From JBEKCB01 sp052139675 (GTDB taxonomy: Bacteria > Planctomycetota > Brocadiia > CAIUPP01): a stretch of DNA of 64,000 nucleotides. Under the pieces are notes generated by a model. The model was not told the DNA's origin, ran no database searches, and worked only from the letters and a program-made list of their open reading frames with translations. The stretch is taken from positions 1 through 64,000 of the forward strand of contig JBKQWE010000083.1 in the NCBI GenBank assembly GCA_052139675.1, given 5' to 3'. A program made the position numbers and the translations under genes. Shown here one piece after another: positions 12,849 through 21,558 of the stretch. Positions within the stretch are counted from its first letter, which is position 1. Every line of letters starts with the position of its first letter.

Positions 12849-14213
12849 ATGCCGTTATTGAAGTCAGACGTGTGGCCTGCCGTCCTCGAAGCAATCCAAA
12901 AAGACGTCGGCGAGCAGCGCTTCTCGCTCTGGTTCCGGAACGTCCGGCCCGTTCGCCTCGAAGGCGACACCGCGGTCCTGGGCGTGCCGAACCTCTTCGT
13001 GCAGGAATGGCTCGAGACGCACTTCCTCGACATCCTCCGCCGCTGCCTGACCGAGCGGCTCGGACGCCCGGCGACGGTGAAGTTCGTCATTGACGCGGCG
13101 CTGTTCAAGCAGGCGCGCGAGGCGGAACTTCGCGCGGGCGCGGTGATCGTCGAGGAAGCCTCCGCCGCCGCGAAGGAACCGGAGCGCCTCCAGGCGCAGA
13201 TCCGGCCGGACTTCACGTTCGCGAACTTCGTCGTCGGGTCCGGCAACAAACTCGCGTACGCCTGCGCGATGGAAATCCTCGACTCCTCCTCGAACCGCCT
13301 CAACCCGCTCTTCATCCACAGCCTGTCCGGCCTCGGCAAGACGCACCTGCTCCAGGCGATACTCAACGAAGTGCGGCGTCGCAACGACGACCGCAGCGCC
13401 GAGTATCTCTCGGCTGAGACCTTCACGAACCAGTTCATCTACGCCATGCGCAACAACCGCCTCGACGCCTTCCGCCACCGCTATCGCAACGTGGACATCC
13501 TGCTGATTGACGACGTGCACTTCCTCGGCAACAAGAGCCGCCTGCAGGAGGAATTGCTGCACACCTTCGACGCGCTGCACACCGGCAACCGGCAGTTCGT
13601 CCTGGCGAGCGACGTGCACCCGAAGATGCTCTCGAAGATCAAGCAGAACCTGGTGAACCGGTTCGCCAGCGGCATGGTGGTGCGGATGGCGCCGCCGGAT
13701 TTCTCGACGCGCGTGGCGATCATGAAGGTCAAGCTCCAGCAGCAAGCGCGGCGACTGCCGGAGGACGTCGTGCGCTACGTCGCGCGCGGGTTCGAGGGCA
13801 GCGTGCGCGACCTGACCGGCGCCACGACGCTGATCCTGGCGTACGCGGGGCTGACCGGCGAGAAGATTGACGTGAACCTGGCGCGCACGGCGCTGACCGA
13901 AGCGCACCACGGAACGGAGGCGCATTCCGGGCTCGACGTCGTCGAGCGCGTCGTCTCGCGCCATTACAGCCTGGACGCGGCGGACCTGCGCAAGCGGCGG
14001 CGGACGCGCGCCGTGCGGCTCCCGCGCCAGCTCTGCATGTACCTGGCGCGCAAATTCACCCCCATGTCCTGCCGCGAAATCGCCGCCCACTTCGGCGCGG
14101 CCAACCACAGCAGCGTCATCAGCGCCGCCGCGCGCATCGAGGAGACGCTGAAGAAGGATTCCGACCTGGCGGAACTGGTCTCGGCGATGGGCGAGCAGAT
14201 CAGGAAGGGCTGA
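12849..14213 (+). CDS. dnaA: Chromosomal replication initiator protein DnaA
   Basis: 454 residues. Domain I (about 1-85) has WPAVLEAIQ and the LFVQEWLETHF block. The AAA+ domain (about 120-330) carries the P-loop SGLGKTHL (Ser158 replaces the usual first Gly), Walker B LLIDDVHFL and the sensor-region sequence NLVNRFASGMVV. Domain IV (about 360-454) contains the DnaA signature helix CREIAAHFGAANHSSVISA, close to the canonical HTTV form. The ATG at 12849 is used because the reading upstream lacks DnaA similarity. DnaA opens oriC and regulates its own gene. dnaN is not downstream, so the classical dnaA-dnaN-recF order is broken. Confidence 0.97.
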   Translation: MPLLKSDVWPAVLEAIQKDVGEQRFSLWFRNVRPVRLEGDTAVLGVPNLFVQEWLETHFLDILRRCLTERLGRPATVKFVIDAALFKQAREAELRAGAVIVEEASAAAKEPERLQAQIRPDFTFANFVVGSGNKLAYACAMEILDSSSNRLNPLFIHSLSGLGKTHLLQAILNEVRRRNDDRSAEYLSAETFTNQFIYAMRNNRLDAFRHRYRNVDILLIDDVHFLGNKSRLQEELLHTFDALHTGNRQFVLASDVHPKMLSKIKQNLVNRFASGMVVRMAPPDFSTRVAIMKVKLQQQARRLPEDVVRYVARGFEGSVRDLTGATTLILAYAGLTGEKIDVNLARTALTEAHHGTEAHSGLDVVERVVSRHYSLDAADLRKRRRTRAVRLPRQLCMYLARKFTPMSCREIAAHFGAANHSSVISAAARIEETLKKDSDLAELVSAMGEQIRKG

Positions 14214-14253
14214 AGACGGGCCATCGCCGTATTTGTCGCCGGAAACGACCGCC

Positions 14254-14280
14254 TTGAACTCTTATCGCGCGGGGTATAAG
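14254..14280 (+). promoter_or_regulatory. hicB promoter (leaderless transcript predicted)
   Basis: TTGAAC (14254-14259), 15-bp spacer, TATAAG (14275-14280). The expected transcription start lies within 1-3 nt of the ATG at 14289, so the mRNA would be leaderless or nearly so. No Shine-Dalgarno sequence is present. Confidence 0.45.
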
Positions 14281-14288
14281 ATGCAGTC

Positions 14289-14480
14289 ATGAAAAAGACC
14301 CGCTACGTCTATTGGAAGTCCGGAGAAACGTGGCTGGGGTATCTGGAAGAGTACCCCGACTACATGACGCAAGGCGAGACGTTGGACGAGTTTCGTGAAA
14401 ACCTGCGAGACATCTACGACGAAGTGACGGGCGGCCAAATCCCCGGCGTTCGCCACCTTGCCGAACTGAAGATCAGATGA
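14289..14480 (+). CDS. HicB-family antitoxin, orphan
   Basis: 63 residues: the compact HicB partial RNase-H-like fold with YVYWKSGETWLGYLEEYPD, then TQGETLDEFRENLRDIYDEV and PGVRHLAELKI. This short HicB type lacks a separate DNA-binding domain and is normally followed, in an ATGA overlap, by hicA, whose product is an mRNA interferase. Here the overlapping ATG at 14477 opens only MKRT before a stop, and no HicA-like sequence follows. The antitoxin frame is intact, so it may act on HicA encoded elsewhere or be a relic. Confidence 0.85.
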   Translation: MKKTRYVYWKSGETWLGYLEEYPDYMTQGETLDEFRENLRDIYDEVTGGQIPGVRHLAELKIR

Positions 14481-14491
14481 AACGGACGTAA
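14477..14491 (+). pseudogene. Aborted hicA start (MKRT-stop) overlapping hicB
   Basis: ATG AAA CGG ACG TAA overlaps the hicB stop as ATGA. HicA proteins paired with this HicB type begin MKR-x-x-L, so this looks like the surviving first codons of a lost toxin gene. None of the three frames in the following 200 bases shows HicA's G-x-H or VPRH motifs, so the body was deleted or replaced rather than merely frameshifted. Confidence 0.45.
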
Positions 14492-14594
14492 CCATTTGCG
14501 CGGGAGCGTGTTAACAATGAGGCCGTGAGAGTCACGCCCGCGCCCGACGCCTTTTTCAGATGTCCCTTCGTCTTGTTCCCCTCGCAAAAAACTC

Positions 14595-14622
14595 TTGCAT
14601 TCCTCAAGTTCGCGTATATAAT
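14595..14622 (+). promoter_or_regulatory. Promoter of the second MBL-fold gene
   Basis: TTGCAT (14595-14600), 16-bp spacer, consensus TATAAT (14617-14622). The leader is about 70 nt and ends with GGAGGAGA a few bases before the ATG at 14701. Confidence 0.65.
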
Positions 14623-14700
14623 GCGCCTATCATCTGGTTCGTGCTTATCCTGGATTGGCTGTTTCCGAAACGATGATGGGCTCGATCGGAGGAGACGCCA

Positions 14701-15528
14701 ATGCATGAACTGAAAGTCGCTTTTCTCAACGTCGGTCATGGCGATTTCATCTATGCCGTAACGCCGAACGGCGCCACCCTGGTGATTGACGTCGGGACCG
14801 GCGAGCATGTGGTCCCCTCGACTTTTCTCCGCAACGTGCCGAAGATTTCGGAACTGCAGATTTCGCACCCGCATACGGACCATTTCGACGACATCGTCGC
14901 CATTTCAAAGAAACCGTTTCTATCCTTCACCTGCCCCGACGTGGCCGGGTTTTCGGACAAAGCGATCGGATGGAAAAAAGGCGACCAATACAAGATAGAC
15001 ACGCTCCGCGAACTCCAGCAGACGAAGCCTTCGCTTCCCTTCCTCCTGCGCGAGCCCAACGGGTTCCTTTACAAAGTCTGGCCGCCTGCCCACGTTGACC
15101 CCGACGACCCGAACACGGCCAGCCTGGTCACGATTCTCAGTTACCAGGGCGTGACGATACTCTTCGGAGGCGATTTGCCCGCAAAAGGCTGGGAGACGCT
15201 CCTGACGACGAAGAAGGACTTCGTCGCCGCCACGGCCGGCACTACGATCTTCAAAGTCCCTCATCACGGTCGCGCCGACGCCTGTTGCGACTCCCTGCTC
15301 CGCTGGATGGTGCCCAAGCTCTGCATCATTTCCGACAAACCGCTGGAGCAGGACAACAAGAACACAGCCGCGACGAAATGGTACGAGGACCGCACGCTGG
15401 GATGCGAAGTCGTCGGCTATGCGGGGAAAAGAAAGGTGCTGACGACAAGAAACGACGGCTCCGTTTTCGTTTCAATCGGCGAGCAAGGCAACGTGCAAGT
15501 TTACCCGCACACAGAGTGGAAGAACTAG
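14701..15528 (+). CDS. MBL-fold (ComEC-like) metallohydrolase, stand-alone
   Basis: 275 residues, close to a bare ComEC-type metallo-beta-lactamase domain without TM segments. Motifs: FLNVGHGDFIYAV, VIDVGTG, the zinc-binding HPHTDH (56-61, complete HxHxDH), LFGGDLP and KVPHHGR. No signal peptide. ComEC-like domains act as nucleases or phosphodiesterases, and many stand-alone ones occur in accessory loci without known function. It has its own strong promoter and ribosome site. It is the second MBL protein within 6 kb; unlike the one at 8662-9792 it keeps the canonical motif and has no disordered tail. Confidence 0.88.
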   Translation: MHELKVAFLNVGHGDFIYAVTPNGATLVIDVGTGEHVVPSTFLRNVPKISELQISHPHTDHFDDIVAISKKPFLSFTCPDVAGFSDKAIGWKKGDQYKIDTLRELQQTKPSLPFLLREPNGFLYKVWPPAHVDPDDPNTASLVTILSYQGVTILFGGDLPAKGWETLLTTKKDFVAATAGTTIFKVPHHGRADACCDSLLRWMVPKLCIISDKPLEQDNKNTAATKWYEDRTLGCEVVGYAGKRKVLTTRNDGSVFVSIGEQGNVQVYPHTEWKN

Positions 15529-15602
15529 CGCACCTGCCGGCCTATAGATTCGGCTTGCGCGGCTATCGCCTGAAACCGCCCGTTGTTCTCACCAGTCCAG
15601 AA

Positions 15603-15618
15603 ATAGGAGGCTTCTCCT
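15603..15618 (+). promoter_or_regulatory. Shine-Dalgarno sequestered in a short hairpin
   Basis: AGGAG-GCTT-CTCCT lies directly before the GTG start at 15619: the ribosome site pairs perfectly with the next bases (5-bp stem, 4-nt loop). Translation may be low, temperature dependent or controlled by a trans-acting factor. Confidence 0.45.
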
Positions 15619-16209
15619 GTGAAAATACTTGCGACGATTATTTGCAGCTTCACAGTGATCTTCTGTGCTGTCGCCGCAAATCCGACAATGAAGCCTAAGT
15701 TGCTCGTGGCAGCCGATGGTTTTCCGAAAGGCCACGATACGCCGGAGGGCGCAGCTTGTGACCTGGCGCGGGCGTTCATCAAGCATGACGACGCGCTGTT
15801 TACCACTACTTGCATCAGGCTATATGGCGGCGGCAAGGCGCGAGCCGATTACGCGGCGTTCCTCGCGAAGACGGTTGCCGAAATAAAAACGGAAGCGGCC
15901 CGGAAAGAACCGTCGCCCGGCGGGCCGAAGTCCATCGGAAAAGTGTTCGCGGCGCGTCACCTCAGCAAGGACGGACCCGCGTCGTATGGCTACGCAGCAT
16001 TTGGCTTTCAGGACGTCATGTTCGTGGATGTTGGAGTTTTCCTCCAGGACGGGGGTCATTACCTCAATCGAACACTTGTAATAAAAGACAAGGACGGCAA
16101 GTGGTATGTCCACCCGATTCCAAGTGTCTCCCCGCTCTTGAGCGACGGCCTCAACGACGAGCCGCCATCGAAGCAGGCCTTTTCTGACGCGTACGATATA
16201 CAGAAATGA
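15619..16209 (+). CDS. Small secreted protein of unknown function
   Basis: 196 residues starting at GTG. A signal peptide (KILATIICSFTVIFCAVAA, cleavage probably after AVA-A near residue 20) shows export. The mature part starts with a helical stretch (DTPEGAACDLARAFIKHDDALF) and later has strands with YGYAAFGFQDVMFVDVGVF and DKDGKWYVHP, which resembles an NTF2-like or DUF4878-type lipoprotein layout, but I see no diagnostic motif. No Cys lipobox. The ribosome site is buried in a hairpin. Confidence 0.7.
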   Translation: MKILATIICSFTVIFCAVAANPTMKPKLLVAADGFPKGHDTPEGAACDLARAFIKHDDALFTTTCIRLYGGGKARADYAAFLAKTVAEIKTEAARKEPSPGGPKSIGKVFAARHLSKDGPASYGYAAFGFQDVMFVDVGVFLQDGGHYLNRTLVIKDKDGKWYVHPIPSVSPLLSDGLNDEPPSKQAFSDAYDIQK

Positions 16210-16259
16210 CGCCGGCGGATCGGTGACTGCGGGCCTGCTGAAAAAGTCTGCGGCGCGTC

Positions 16260-19145
16260 TTATTTCTTCTTCATCTCGTCCGCGAACCAGCGGAGCTTCT
16301 GTGCGCGCTCGTCCTGTTGGGCGTTGGCGGCGCGGACGTCGCGTAACTCCTGGGTGAGGTTGCGGACCTGCTCCTCCGCCACGATCAGTTCCTGGAGCCG
16401 TTTGGCCAGTTGTTCTTCCGCTTCGCGCAGCGTGGCCGGATTGTGGTGGTTCTGCCGGTAGCCGGCCATCTCCCGCTGAAATTGCGCCATCTTCTTGTGC
16501 GCGACGCGGCGCGCCTGGACTTCCGCATCGAGTTTCAGGCGCAGGCGCCGCAATTCCTCGGCCGTCCGCGCGACCGCCTCTTCCAGGCTTTCTTTCGCGC
16601 CGCGTTCAAGCTCGGCGCGCTCCTGCGCCCAGGCTTTCTCCGAGGCGAGCGCTTCGTCGGCGAGGCGGCTCAATTCGCCTCGCACCTGTTCCAGTTCCCG
16701 CGCTGTCGAAGCCTCCGCCTCTGCGGCTTTGATCTGCCGGGTCTCCGCAGATTTGGCGGCCTCGGCCGCTTCCTCGCGCACGCGCGCGAGCGCCTCGACA
16801 TAACCCTGGGCTTCGTAATTCAGCGTCTCGAATTTCTCGGCCAACTCCGACCGGGCCTGCTCTGCGGCGGCCACATTCCGCCGCAGCGTGGCGACCTGCT
16901 CTTCCAGCGACTGCCGTTTGGCAATCTCCCCGTTCATCTCGACGCGGACGGAGGAGTCGGCGGCAAGCCGGTCGGCGATTTCGCGCCGCAATTCCTCGCG
17001 CTCGGCCGCGGCGGCGGAAAGCTCTGATTGCAGCGCGTCGCGCGCCGCGGCCCATTCGCTTTCGCGCGAGGCACGGTCGGCCAGGTCCTTCGCCAGGCGC
17101 TTGTGCTCTTCGAGGAGCGCCGCAGCCTGCGAGGATTTCTCCTCTTCGCGGGCGCCCAGGCGCTCCAGGTCGCGCTGAAGCAGTTCCAATTCCTGGCACA
17201 ACCTGGAATGGTTCTGCTGGGATGCGGAGGCAGCGGCGCGGGCCTTCTCAAGATCGGCCTGCGCTTGCCCGCGCTGCGCGGCTTGCGCCTCAGTCTGCCG
17301 CCGAGCCTGTTCGAGCGACGCGGCCAGCGCGGCAGCGCCGGACACGAACCCGGCGCGCTCGCTTTCCCATGCCCGGCGGGCTTCGGCCGCTTTACCCGCC
17401 GCCAGTTCCAGTTCGCGCGCCGTCGCCGCCGCCCGTTCCTCCGCCTCTGCGGCTTTGCTCTGCCGGGCTGCCTCCGACCGGGCGGTCTCGGCCGCTTTCT
17501 CACGCGCGCGGGCCAGCGCCTCGGCCTGGCCTCGGGCTTCGCTTTTCAGCGTCTCGAGCGTTTCGGCCAATTTCGACCGGGCTTGCTCTGCGGCGGCCAG
17601 GTCCTGGCGCAGGGCGGCGGTCTCCTTCTCCAGCGATTGCCGCCTGGCGATCTCCGCATTCATCACGGTGCGAGCGGATGAGTCGGCGGCAAGCCGGTCG
17701 GCGATCCCGCGCCGCAATTCCTCGCGTTCGGCGGCAGCGGCGGCGAGTGCGGATTGAAGCGCCTCGATCTGCGCGGCGAGTTTCTCGTTGACGCGGCCGG
17801 ACTCCAACTCATGCGCGCGAGCTTCGCCGGCGGCGCGCTCGATTTCCTGCCGGGCGGCCGCGAGCTCACGGGCGAGCGCTTCGGCTTTCACTTGGAGCGC
17901 ATGGCGCGCGGCGGCCAATTCGCTTTCGCGCCGGGCTCGGTCGGCAAGGTCCCGCGCCAACCGTTTATTCTCTTCGTGCAGCGCCGCGACTTGAGAGAAC
18001 TTCTCCGCCGCGCGGGCGCTCAACTGTACCGACTCGCGCCGGAGCGCCTCGAATTCCCGGCGCAACTCGGAGTGGGCCTGCTCGGATGCGGACGCGGCGG
18101 CGCGGGCCTTCTCGAGATCGGCCTGCGCCTGCGCGCGCTGCGAGGCATCCGCCTCGGTCTGCCGCCGGGCCTGTTCGAGCGACGCGGTCAGCGCGGCGTT
18201 GGCTTGGGCGGACTCCAATTCATGCGCGTGAGCTTCACTGACGGCGCGCGCGGTTTCCTGCCGGGCGGACGCGAGCTGACGGGCAAGCGCCTCGGCTTTC
18301 GCGTCCAGGGCCTCGCGCGCCGCAGCTAATTCCCTTTCGCGCGGGGCGCGGTCGGCGAGGTCCCGCGCCAAGCGTTCATTCTCTTCGCGGAGTGCCGCGA
18401 CCTGCGACGATTGCTCATCTGCGCGGGCGGTGAGCTGCTCCGAATCGCGCCGGAGCGCCTCCAATTCCTGGCCCAGCATGGACTGGGCCTGCTCGGACGC
18501 GGCCGCGGCGGCACGGACCTTTGCGAGATCGGCCTGCGCCTGTCTGCGCTGCGTGGTTTCCGCCTCGGTCTGCTGCCGGGCCTGTTCGAGCGACGCGGCC
18601 AGCGCCTCTTTCGATTCCTGGTGCTCGCGCGCGGCCCGGGCGAGGTCCGATTGCAGCCGCTTGTTTTCCTGCGTAACGCGGTCCAGGTTCTCGCGCAGGC
18701 CACGGGCGTCTTCCCGCGCCCTGGCGTGGGCGGCGGACTCGCCCGCAAACTCCGACTGAAGCCTGGCCAGCGCCTCGCGGTGCGCGGCGAGTTCGTCCGG
18801 CGGCTGCTTCTGCGTCAGCAACTCTTTCTGCAGCTCCTGGATCATGGCCAGGTACGAGGTCACGTTCGAGAGCGAGACCTGCGTCGCCTTTTCGCCGAGC
18901 CATTCGATCTCGCCGAGGCGGACTTTGAGGACCAGGTCATGTCCGTTCTGGAGCTTGAAGTGAACCTGGGTGATCGGCCCCATGTCCGGCTTGCTGCGGA
19001 CGTACGCCGCCAGCCGCAGGTCGAGCCCTTCGGGCAGCAGGCGCCGGGCCGCGCCGTTCATGAAGCAGATGTTCCCGTGCCGGTCGAGGATTACAACCGG
19101 ATAAAGCAGTCCTTCGAGAGTCTCTTTCGGACGCTGCGCTTCCAT
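16260..19145 (-). CDS. PAS domain plus long coiled-coil protein with internal duplications
   Basis: About 961 residues. Residues 1-120 form a PAS-like sensor (LLYPVVILDRHGNICFMNGAARRLL). The remaining 800 or so are an Ala/Glu/Arg-rich coiled coil with no enzymatic domain. The coil is built from duplicated blocks: a unit with QTEA...QAQADLEKARAAASASEQ...LARDLADRA...ELAAAR occurs three times, and a second unit (AAAEREELRR-x-IADRLAADSS) twice. It may be a cytoskeletal or signalling scaffold. The start is placed at ATG 19145 (MEAQRPKETLEG); an ATG at 19229 is the longer alternative. It is the last gene of a long minus-strand cluster that includes mla genes. Confidence 0.75.
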   Translation of the reverse strand: MEAQRPKETLEGLLYPVVILDRHGNICFMNGAARRLLPEGLDLRLAAYVRSKPDMGPITQVHFKLQNGHDLVLKVRLGEIEWLGEKATQVSLSNVTSYLAMIQELQKELLTQKQPPDELAAHREALARLQSEFAGESAAHARAREDARGLRENLDRVTQENKRLQSDLARAAREHQESKEALAASLEQARQQTEAETTQRRQAQADLAKVRAAAAASEQAQSMLGQELEALRRDSEQLTARADEQSSQVAALREENERLARDLADRAPRERELAAAREALDAKAEALARQLASARQETARAVSEAHAHELESAQANAALTASLEQARRQTEADASQRAQAQADLEKARAAASASEQAHSELRREFEALRRESVQLSARAAEKFSQVAALHEENKRLARDLADRARRESELAAARHALQVKAEALARELAAARQEIERAAGEARAHELESGRVNEKLAAQIEALQSALAAAAAEREELRRGIADRLAADSSARTVMNAEIARRQSLEKETAALRQDLAAAEQARSKLAETLETLKSEARGQAEALARAREKAAETARSEAARQSKAAEAEERAAATARELELAAGKAAEARRAWESERAGFVSGAAALAASLEQARRQTEAQAAQRGQAQADLEKARAAASASQQNHSRLCQELELLQRDLERLGAREEEKSSQAAALLEEHKRLAKDLADRASRESEWAAARDALQSELSAAAAEREELRREIADRLAADSSVRVEMNGEIAKRQSLEEQVATLRRNVAAAEQARSELAEKFETLNYEAQGYVEALARVREEAAEAAKSAETRQIKAAEAEASTARELEQVRGELSRLADEALASEKAWAQERAELERGAKESLEEAVARTAEELRRLRLKLDAEVQARRVAHKKMAQFQREMAGYRQNHHNPATLREAEEQLAKRLQELIVAEEQVRNLTQELRDVRAANAQQDERAQKLRWFADEMKKK

Positions 19146-19252
19146 GAGGCCCCTCAAGAAGCGGTGAGTGCGGGGGCTGACGCCTGAGAATACCGGAGTG
19201 ATAATAACGCCTCGCGCGGCGGTCGTCAATAGTTTTTATGGGCAGGTTTGCA

Positions 19253-20458
19253 TTACTTGCTTCGGTTCGCAATCTGGGCATTGATCGCGTCGAGGATCGG
19301 CGACAGGAGCTCGATGCGCTGCTTCAAGGCCAGGGAAAGTTCCAGCTTTTCATTCGCCTCCGGCTGGGCGGCGGGCTGCGCGCCGGGCTGCGCGGCGGGT
19401 TCGGGCGCTCGCTGGGATTCGTCCTTGAGAGCCTCGCTGGCGCGGGCGCAGTCGAGGATCGTGTGCTCGATCTTGCCGGCGAGGTCTATCAACTCGGTGG
19501 TCTTCGCATCGCGGAGCAGCGCGGGCAGTTGCTGGGCCTTCGCGTCCGCGAGCATCTCGTTTCGCCAGCGGGCGACGGTCAGGGACGACTCTTCCGCGAC
19601 GAGCAGCTTGCGAAGGTCCGGTTTGATGTGCGAAATCTCGGCGGCCTCGGCTCGCTCAACGTCGCGGGAGACGCGGATTTTACAAATGCATTCCATCGGG
19701 GCTTTTTCGTTTTTCTGTTCTTTGGTAAAGGTGGAAGTGCAGCGATTGGGGAGCAGGAAGGCGTCCAGCGCGGCCTTGAAGGTCGTGCAGGGGAGATTGC
19801 AGGTGACGCGGCCGACGGCATCCTTGTCTATCGTCACTTGGACGGTCGTGAAGTAAATCACTCCGCTTTTTATGACGCTGGTACTGAGCCGCGCCCCGTT
19901 GACCTGCGCAACCAGGCCGGCGACGGCCTCCCCGAGCGCCATGTCACGGACGTTGATGCTGAAGGGCACGTCCAACGGGTCGCTCCTTGCGCCGAGGCTC
20001 CGGATCAGGCGCTCCGGGGCCGTCTTGGACTCGGGCTGCGCGGCGTCCGGAGTTTCCTTCAGCAGGACGGACGTATCCAAGGCGAGGCACATCTGACCGA
20101 AGCTGATTTGACCGTGACTGTCCTCGGCTTTCTTCCAGAGATTCCCGCCCAGTTCGGCCGGCAATATAACCAGGGGCCCGGCCGGCGGGACGCAGGTCAT
20201 GAGAATCCATTTGCCGTCGGTGGAAATGGTGACTTGCGGCGGCGCGGAGATCATCTTATATCCTTCTTTTTCCACCGTGACCGTGTGAGTGCCGCGCGCG
20301 AGATCCCTGACGGACAGCTTGGCGGGCGTGACGGCGCCGTCCCAATGGCCGTCCACGAGAACGTTGGCGCCCTGCGGCATGGAATCAACCCCAACCGTAG
20401 TGCAGCCCACAGATAAGAAAAGCGCGGCAGCCGTCAGCACAGCAGTCCATCTCCGCAT
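19253..20458 (-). CDS. PEGA-domain lipoprotein
   Basis: 401 residues from ATG 20458 (MRRWTAVLTAAALFLSVGC). The lipobox LSVGC marks a type II lipoprotein. A PEGA domain follows immediately (VDSMPQGANVLVDGHWDGAVTPAKL and RGTHTVTVEKEGYK), a beta module common in envelope proteins of diderms. The central region contains a strand-rich segment (PFSINVRDMALGEAVAGLVAQV) reminiscent of secretin-associated or STN folds, and the C-terminus is helical with an A/P/Q-rich linker. It sits 20 nt after mlaD, so it is probably an outer-membrane partner of the Mla-like transporter. Confidence 0.8.
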   Translation of the reverse strand: MRRWTAVLTAAALFLSVGCTTVGVDSMPQGANVLVDGHWDGAVTPAKLSVRDLARGTHTVTVEKEGYKMISAPPQVTISTDGKWILMTCVPPAGPLVILPAELGGNLWKKAEDSHGQISFGQMCLALDTSVLLKETPDAAQPESKTAPERLIRSLGARSDPLDVPFSINVRDMALGEAVAGLVAQVNGARLSTSVIKSGVIYFTTVQVTIDKDAVGRVTCNLPCTTFKAALDAFLLPNRCTSTFTKEQKNEKAPMECICKIRVSRDVERAEAAEISHIKPDLRKLLVAEESSLTVARWRNEMLADAKAQQLPALLRDAKTTELIDLAGKIEHTILDCARASEALKDESQRAPEPAAQPGAQPAAQPEANEKLELSLALKQRIELLSPILDAINAQIANRSK

Positions 20459-20478
20459 CACTGGCTCTCCCTGGATAG

Positions 20479-21534
20479 TCATGGTTTCGGATTGTCCTTG
20501 AGACTGTGCTCGATGAGGAACTTCAGAAGGCTGCTCTCGTTGGCGCTGGAAAGCAGGCGCTGCAGGCCTTCCCAGACGCTCGGGTCGGCGATGAGCAGGC
20601 CGAGCGAGCCTTTGCCGTCGCGGATGTCGCTCATGGCGCCGTTCAGCTTGTCTATGGCGGCGGCGAGCTGGTCGAGCGCCTGGCGCTCGGCCTTGTCGTA
20701 GATGACCGCGTGCGCGGCGCCATCGCCTTTTTCCACTTCCTTCAGGATCGCCTTGGCGGAGTCCACCGCGTCGGCGAATTCCGTGAGCGCGTTGGACAGT
20801 TTCTCGCCGTGGATCAGCTCGCCCAGGCCGCCTTTGCCGGACTCCACTTCCTCAGCTGTGTTGCGGAGCGACTTCGCGGCGGCGCGGAGGTCGTCGAGCG
20901 ATTTCGGCAGCTCCGGGTCGTACGCCAGGGAATGCAGCAGGCTCGGGCCCTTTTCCGCGTTGGTGAGGATCTGGCTCAGCGACGCCGCGGCCGAGTCCAG
21001 GTTCTTGACCAGCGTGGCCTTGTCCAATTGGCTCAGCACGTCAATGATTGTCTTGGCGATTTCGTTGGCGCGCCGGAAAGTCTCGCGCGCCTCGTCGGCC
21101 ACCTGGTAATAGTCCATGGCCTCCTGGCTCTTGATCGCCGCGCCGTCCGGAAGCGTGGGCGCGCTCTCGGAGCCGAGGGTGATTTCGACGTACTTGTCGC
21201 CGAGGAGTCCCAGGCTGCGGATCGTGACGACCGAATCGTCGCGGATGTCGGCCTGGTAGGTCCGGCCCAGGCTCAGCTCCATCTGGACTTTCGCCTTGCC
21301 GGAGGAATCGCGGACGATCCTGATGCGGCGGACGGTCCCGGCGTTCACCCCCGCCACGCGCACGGACGCGCCGGAGATCAGGCCGCCGGCGTTCTCAAAG
21401 GTGGCCGTGAGCAAGTACTGGCGGGTGAAGAGGTGCGAGCGCTGGCCGAGCGCCAGGATGATCAGGATGATGATGATGCCGCCGACGACCACGAAGAGGC
21501 CGGCTCGGACGGAATTGTACTGTTCTCTAGGCAT
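20479..21534 (-). CDS. mlaD: MlaD/MCE-family lipid-transport substrate-binding protein
   Basis: 351 residues. One N-terminal TM anchor (GLFVVVGGIIIILIILALG) is followed by the MCE domain (about 40-120) with TATFENAGGLISGASVRVAGVNAGTV and SLGLLGDKYVEI, both strong family signatures. The remaining 230 residues are a helical tail, longer than in E. coli MlaD and closer to the long MCE proteins of other phyla, which can build a tunnel across the periplasm. It forms one cluster with the permease and ATPase genes. Confidence 0.93.
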   Translation of the reverse strand: MPREQYNSVRAGLFVVVGGIIIILIILALGQRSHLFTRQYLLTATFENAGGLISGASVRVAGVNAGTVRRIRIVRDSSGKAKVQMELSLGRTYQADIRDDSVVTIRSLGLLGDKYVEITLGSESAPTLPDGAAIKSQEAMDYYQVADEARETFRRANEIAKTIIDVLSQLDKATLVKNLDSAAASLSQILTNAEKGPSLLHSLAYDPELPKSLDDLRAAAKSLRNTAEEVESGKGGLGELIHGEKLSNALTEFADAVDSAKAILKEVEKGDGAAHAVIYDKAERQALDQLAAAIDKLNGAMSDIRDGKGSLGLLIADPSVWEGLQRLLSSANESSLLKFLIEHSLKDNPKP

Positions 21535-21558
21535 CGCAGCCGCTCCCTATTGAAACGC

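Noticed and set aside
8662..15528. Treating both MBL-fold genes as one system
   Set aside because: They are separated by pabA, apgM-like and dnaA genes, lie on opposite strands and differ in zinc motif and tail.
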